DNA from: Blastocystis hominis
Lineage: Eukaryota; Sar; Bigyra; Opalinata; Blastocystidae
Direction of reading: 5' to 3'
Length of the DNA: 64,000 bases
NCBI RefSeq assembly: GCF_000151665.1
Contig: NW_013171816.1
Coordinates: 1,802,586 to 1,866,585 of the forward strand
The translations under genes were made by a program, and so were the position numbers. Each line of letters begins with the position of its first letter. Position 1 is the stretch's first letter. Shown here in pieces: positions 62,957 through 64,000 of the stretch. The notes beneath the pieces were generated by a model. That model did no database searches, was not told the DNA's origin, and saw only the letters and a list, made by a program, of their open reading frames with translations.

Positions 62957-63999
62957 TTATTATTTCCTCCTGAAACAGTGAAGCCGATCAGCAGGTACAC
63001 GTTCCCAATGAACGATAGCGGGTCACCATTTTCGTCCTTCAATTCGTACACGATGCGATCAAGCAATTCAGAACATGGTACCAACATGCGTTTCTTGTAG
63101 AAGTAATTCTTGTACAAGCCGTGCCATCTGCGGACATTCGACAAGCAGTGGTATCGTCTTGCTTTTCACGATGTTGCAATACAGTTGTATGTTCGATAGA
63201 CCGTTCGTGATATCGACAGGATACTCGGCAACCAATGGACCATAGTTGGCATAGTACACACCATCGTCGAAAGGGATACGCCATGTATGCGATTGCGATC
63301 CTGAAGCGGGAATGATCGTGCCAAGGTTGCCACTCAACGAGAACACGTGGTCCGCGTGAATGTAGTACCCATCTGACTCAGCTTTCCATCGTATGTTCAG
63401 TGCAGCCGAGTCAAAACATTGGTTCATGTGCCATATCATGTCAGCCTGTGTCAATCGTGATGGTATGGTCCACTTGTGGTTCACCGTGTCATCCGTGTAC
63501 GTAATGACTGTCTCAGCAGCACTATCGTCCAGTGTCATCATTCCGTACGGGAAGCGAATCGTCGTGTTAGCCGTGTACGACTCAGATTGTTCCCAGTCAA
63601 CGAAGGTAGCCAATGATGGAACAACAACTTCATCATTCCTCACATACGTAACACGTGTTGGTTGTATGAATTCGATCGACACAGCACGATCGGAATACGT
63701 ACTACCTTTGATCATATTCGTCACATTCAGACCATCGATGTTCGCCATCGCAAACTCGTAAGGTGATGTCAACTCGGGCATCCTGATGTAGTAATTGCGA
63801 TGAAAGGTGAAATCGATTCCACGAGTCAATCCTGGTTTCAATGGCAAGTATGGGTTGTCATTGGATATGACTAGCATCGAAGGATGATCATTACTTCGAG
63901 GACCTAGGTATACCAGACCACCATTCACCACTCGTTCAAATATCCGATATCCATCGATTGCATTGAAACCATTAGCCACCATCTGCGCGATCTTCAAAG
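62953..63999 (-). CDS. Virion-type protein with C-terminal LTD-like motif (copy 3), 5' end outside window, apparent +1 shift
   Basis: The frame is open to the window edge and the first codon in view (LKIAQMVANGF) is not an ATG, so the start lies beyond. It has DWEQSESYTANTTIRFPYGM and the paralogous ITNGLSNIQLYCNI. Near 63110-63130 the frame must move by one base to reach YELKDENGDPLSFIGNVYLL and IGFTVS, which matches the ends of copies 1 and 2. Without the shift it ends at 63068. The skip is +1, as in the capsid gene. Confidence 0.6.
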
Positions 64000-64000
64000 C

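Larger units (their letters stand above)
43622..64000. mobile_element. Polinton/Maverick-type integrated virus, one end, truncated by the window
   Basis: Twenty kilobases of apparently intronless, tightly spaced genes carry the Polinton hallmark set: protein-primed-type PolB, RVE integrase, packaging ATPase, adenain-like protease and capsid proteins. The polymerase lies next to a terminal tandem-repeat region, as at one end of many Polintons. Coding style differs from the flanking genes: no TAG-ending mini-introns, no CCGCGG motif seen, no TGTTTGTT 3' ends noted. A family of double hairpins is restricted to it. The far end, and so the terminal inverted repeat and target duplication, lie outside the window. 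A virophage is less likely because of the PolB type together with the RVE integrase. Confidence 0.85.

Noticed and set aside
43622-64000. Virophage or giant-virus fragment as identity of the element
   Set aside because: The protein-primed-type PolB with DxNNLYG together with an RVE integrase and adenain-like protease fits Polintons better.

Overview
The window is nuclear DNA of a unicellular eukaryote with a very compact genome, followed by one end of a large integrated DNA virus or transposon. Introns were resolved by hand in most host genes. They are about 25-38 nt long, start GT and nearly always end TAG, and removing them restores conserved protein motifs. Many genes carry the motif TGTTTGTT just after their 3' end, and at least two (the NOMO-like gene and STI1) appear to have no encoded stop codon but a 'TA' that a poly(A) tail would complete to TAA. 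Tiny ~31-nt introns, TGTTTGTT and polyadenylation-made stops together are known from the anaerobic gut stramenopile Blastocystis. An ADP-forming acetyl-CoA synthetase with an organelle-type leader fits an anaerobe. I infer Blastocystis or a close relative; no marker gene proves it.

Layout. 1-1.8 kb: AT-rich DNA and a broken MORN/leucine-rich-repeat gene. 1.9-40.8 kb: densely packed housekeeping genes on both strands: NOMO-like ER protein, protein kinase, PIG-U-like protein, ER CS-domain protein, MAF1, a membrane protein, STI1/HOP, a medium-adaptin-like protein, an RS/RRM protein, a saposin-like ER protein, a VPS39-family tether, SmD3, a PAP2/sphingomyelin-synthase-like protein, acetyl-CoA synthetase (ADP-forming), tRNA-Glu, prefoldin 3, RFC1, an unknown multi-exon gene, a CENP-W-like histone-fold protein, a LARGE-like GT49, a PH/ankyrin protein, ribosomal P1, GMP synthase and ALG6. 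40.8-43.6 kb: AT-rich DNA with a second, fuller MORN/LRR gene.

43.6-64 kb (running off the window): an apparently intronless Polinton/Maverick-type element. It has a tandem-repeat terminus, protein-primed-type DNA polymerase B, retrovirus-type integrase, major capsid protein, packaging ATPase, adenain-like protease, KilA-N protein, a GGA-rich minor capsid candidate, a long coiled-coil virion protein, a fibre-like beta-repeat protein, and a run of three overlapping genes with a shared C-terminal motif. The genes would together support self-synthesis, integration and capsid assembly. Two structural genes each need one apparent +1 shift.

The most striking feature is a family of 'double-hairpin' repeats found only inside this element: about fifteen insertions of two back-to-back perfect GC-rich hairpins (7-10 bp stems, mostly 3-nt loops such as TTC, TAC/GTA, TTT), G-run/C-run bounded, several with short direct repeats of target DNA. 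Some lie in frame inside genes (polymerase, minor capsid and others), some sit exactly between convergent or divergent genes, and at least two have jumped into the loop of an older hairpin. They look like a small mobile palindromic element that I cannot match to a described family in such viruses.
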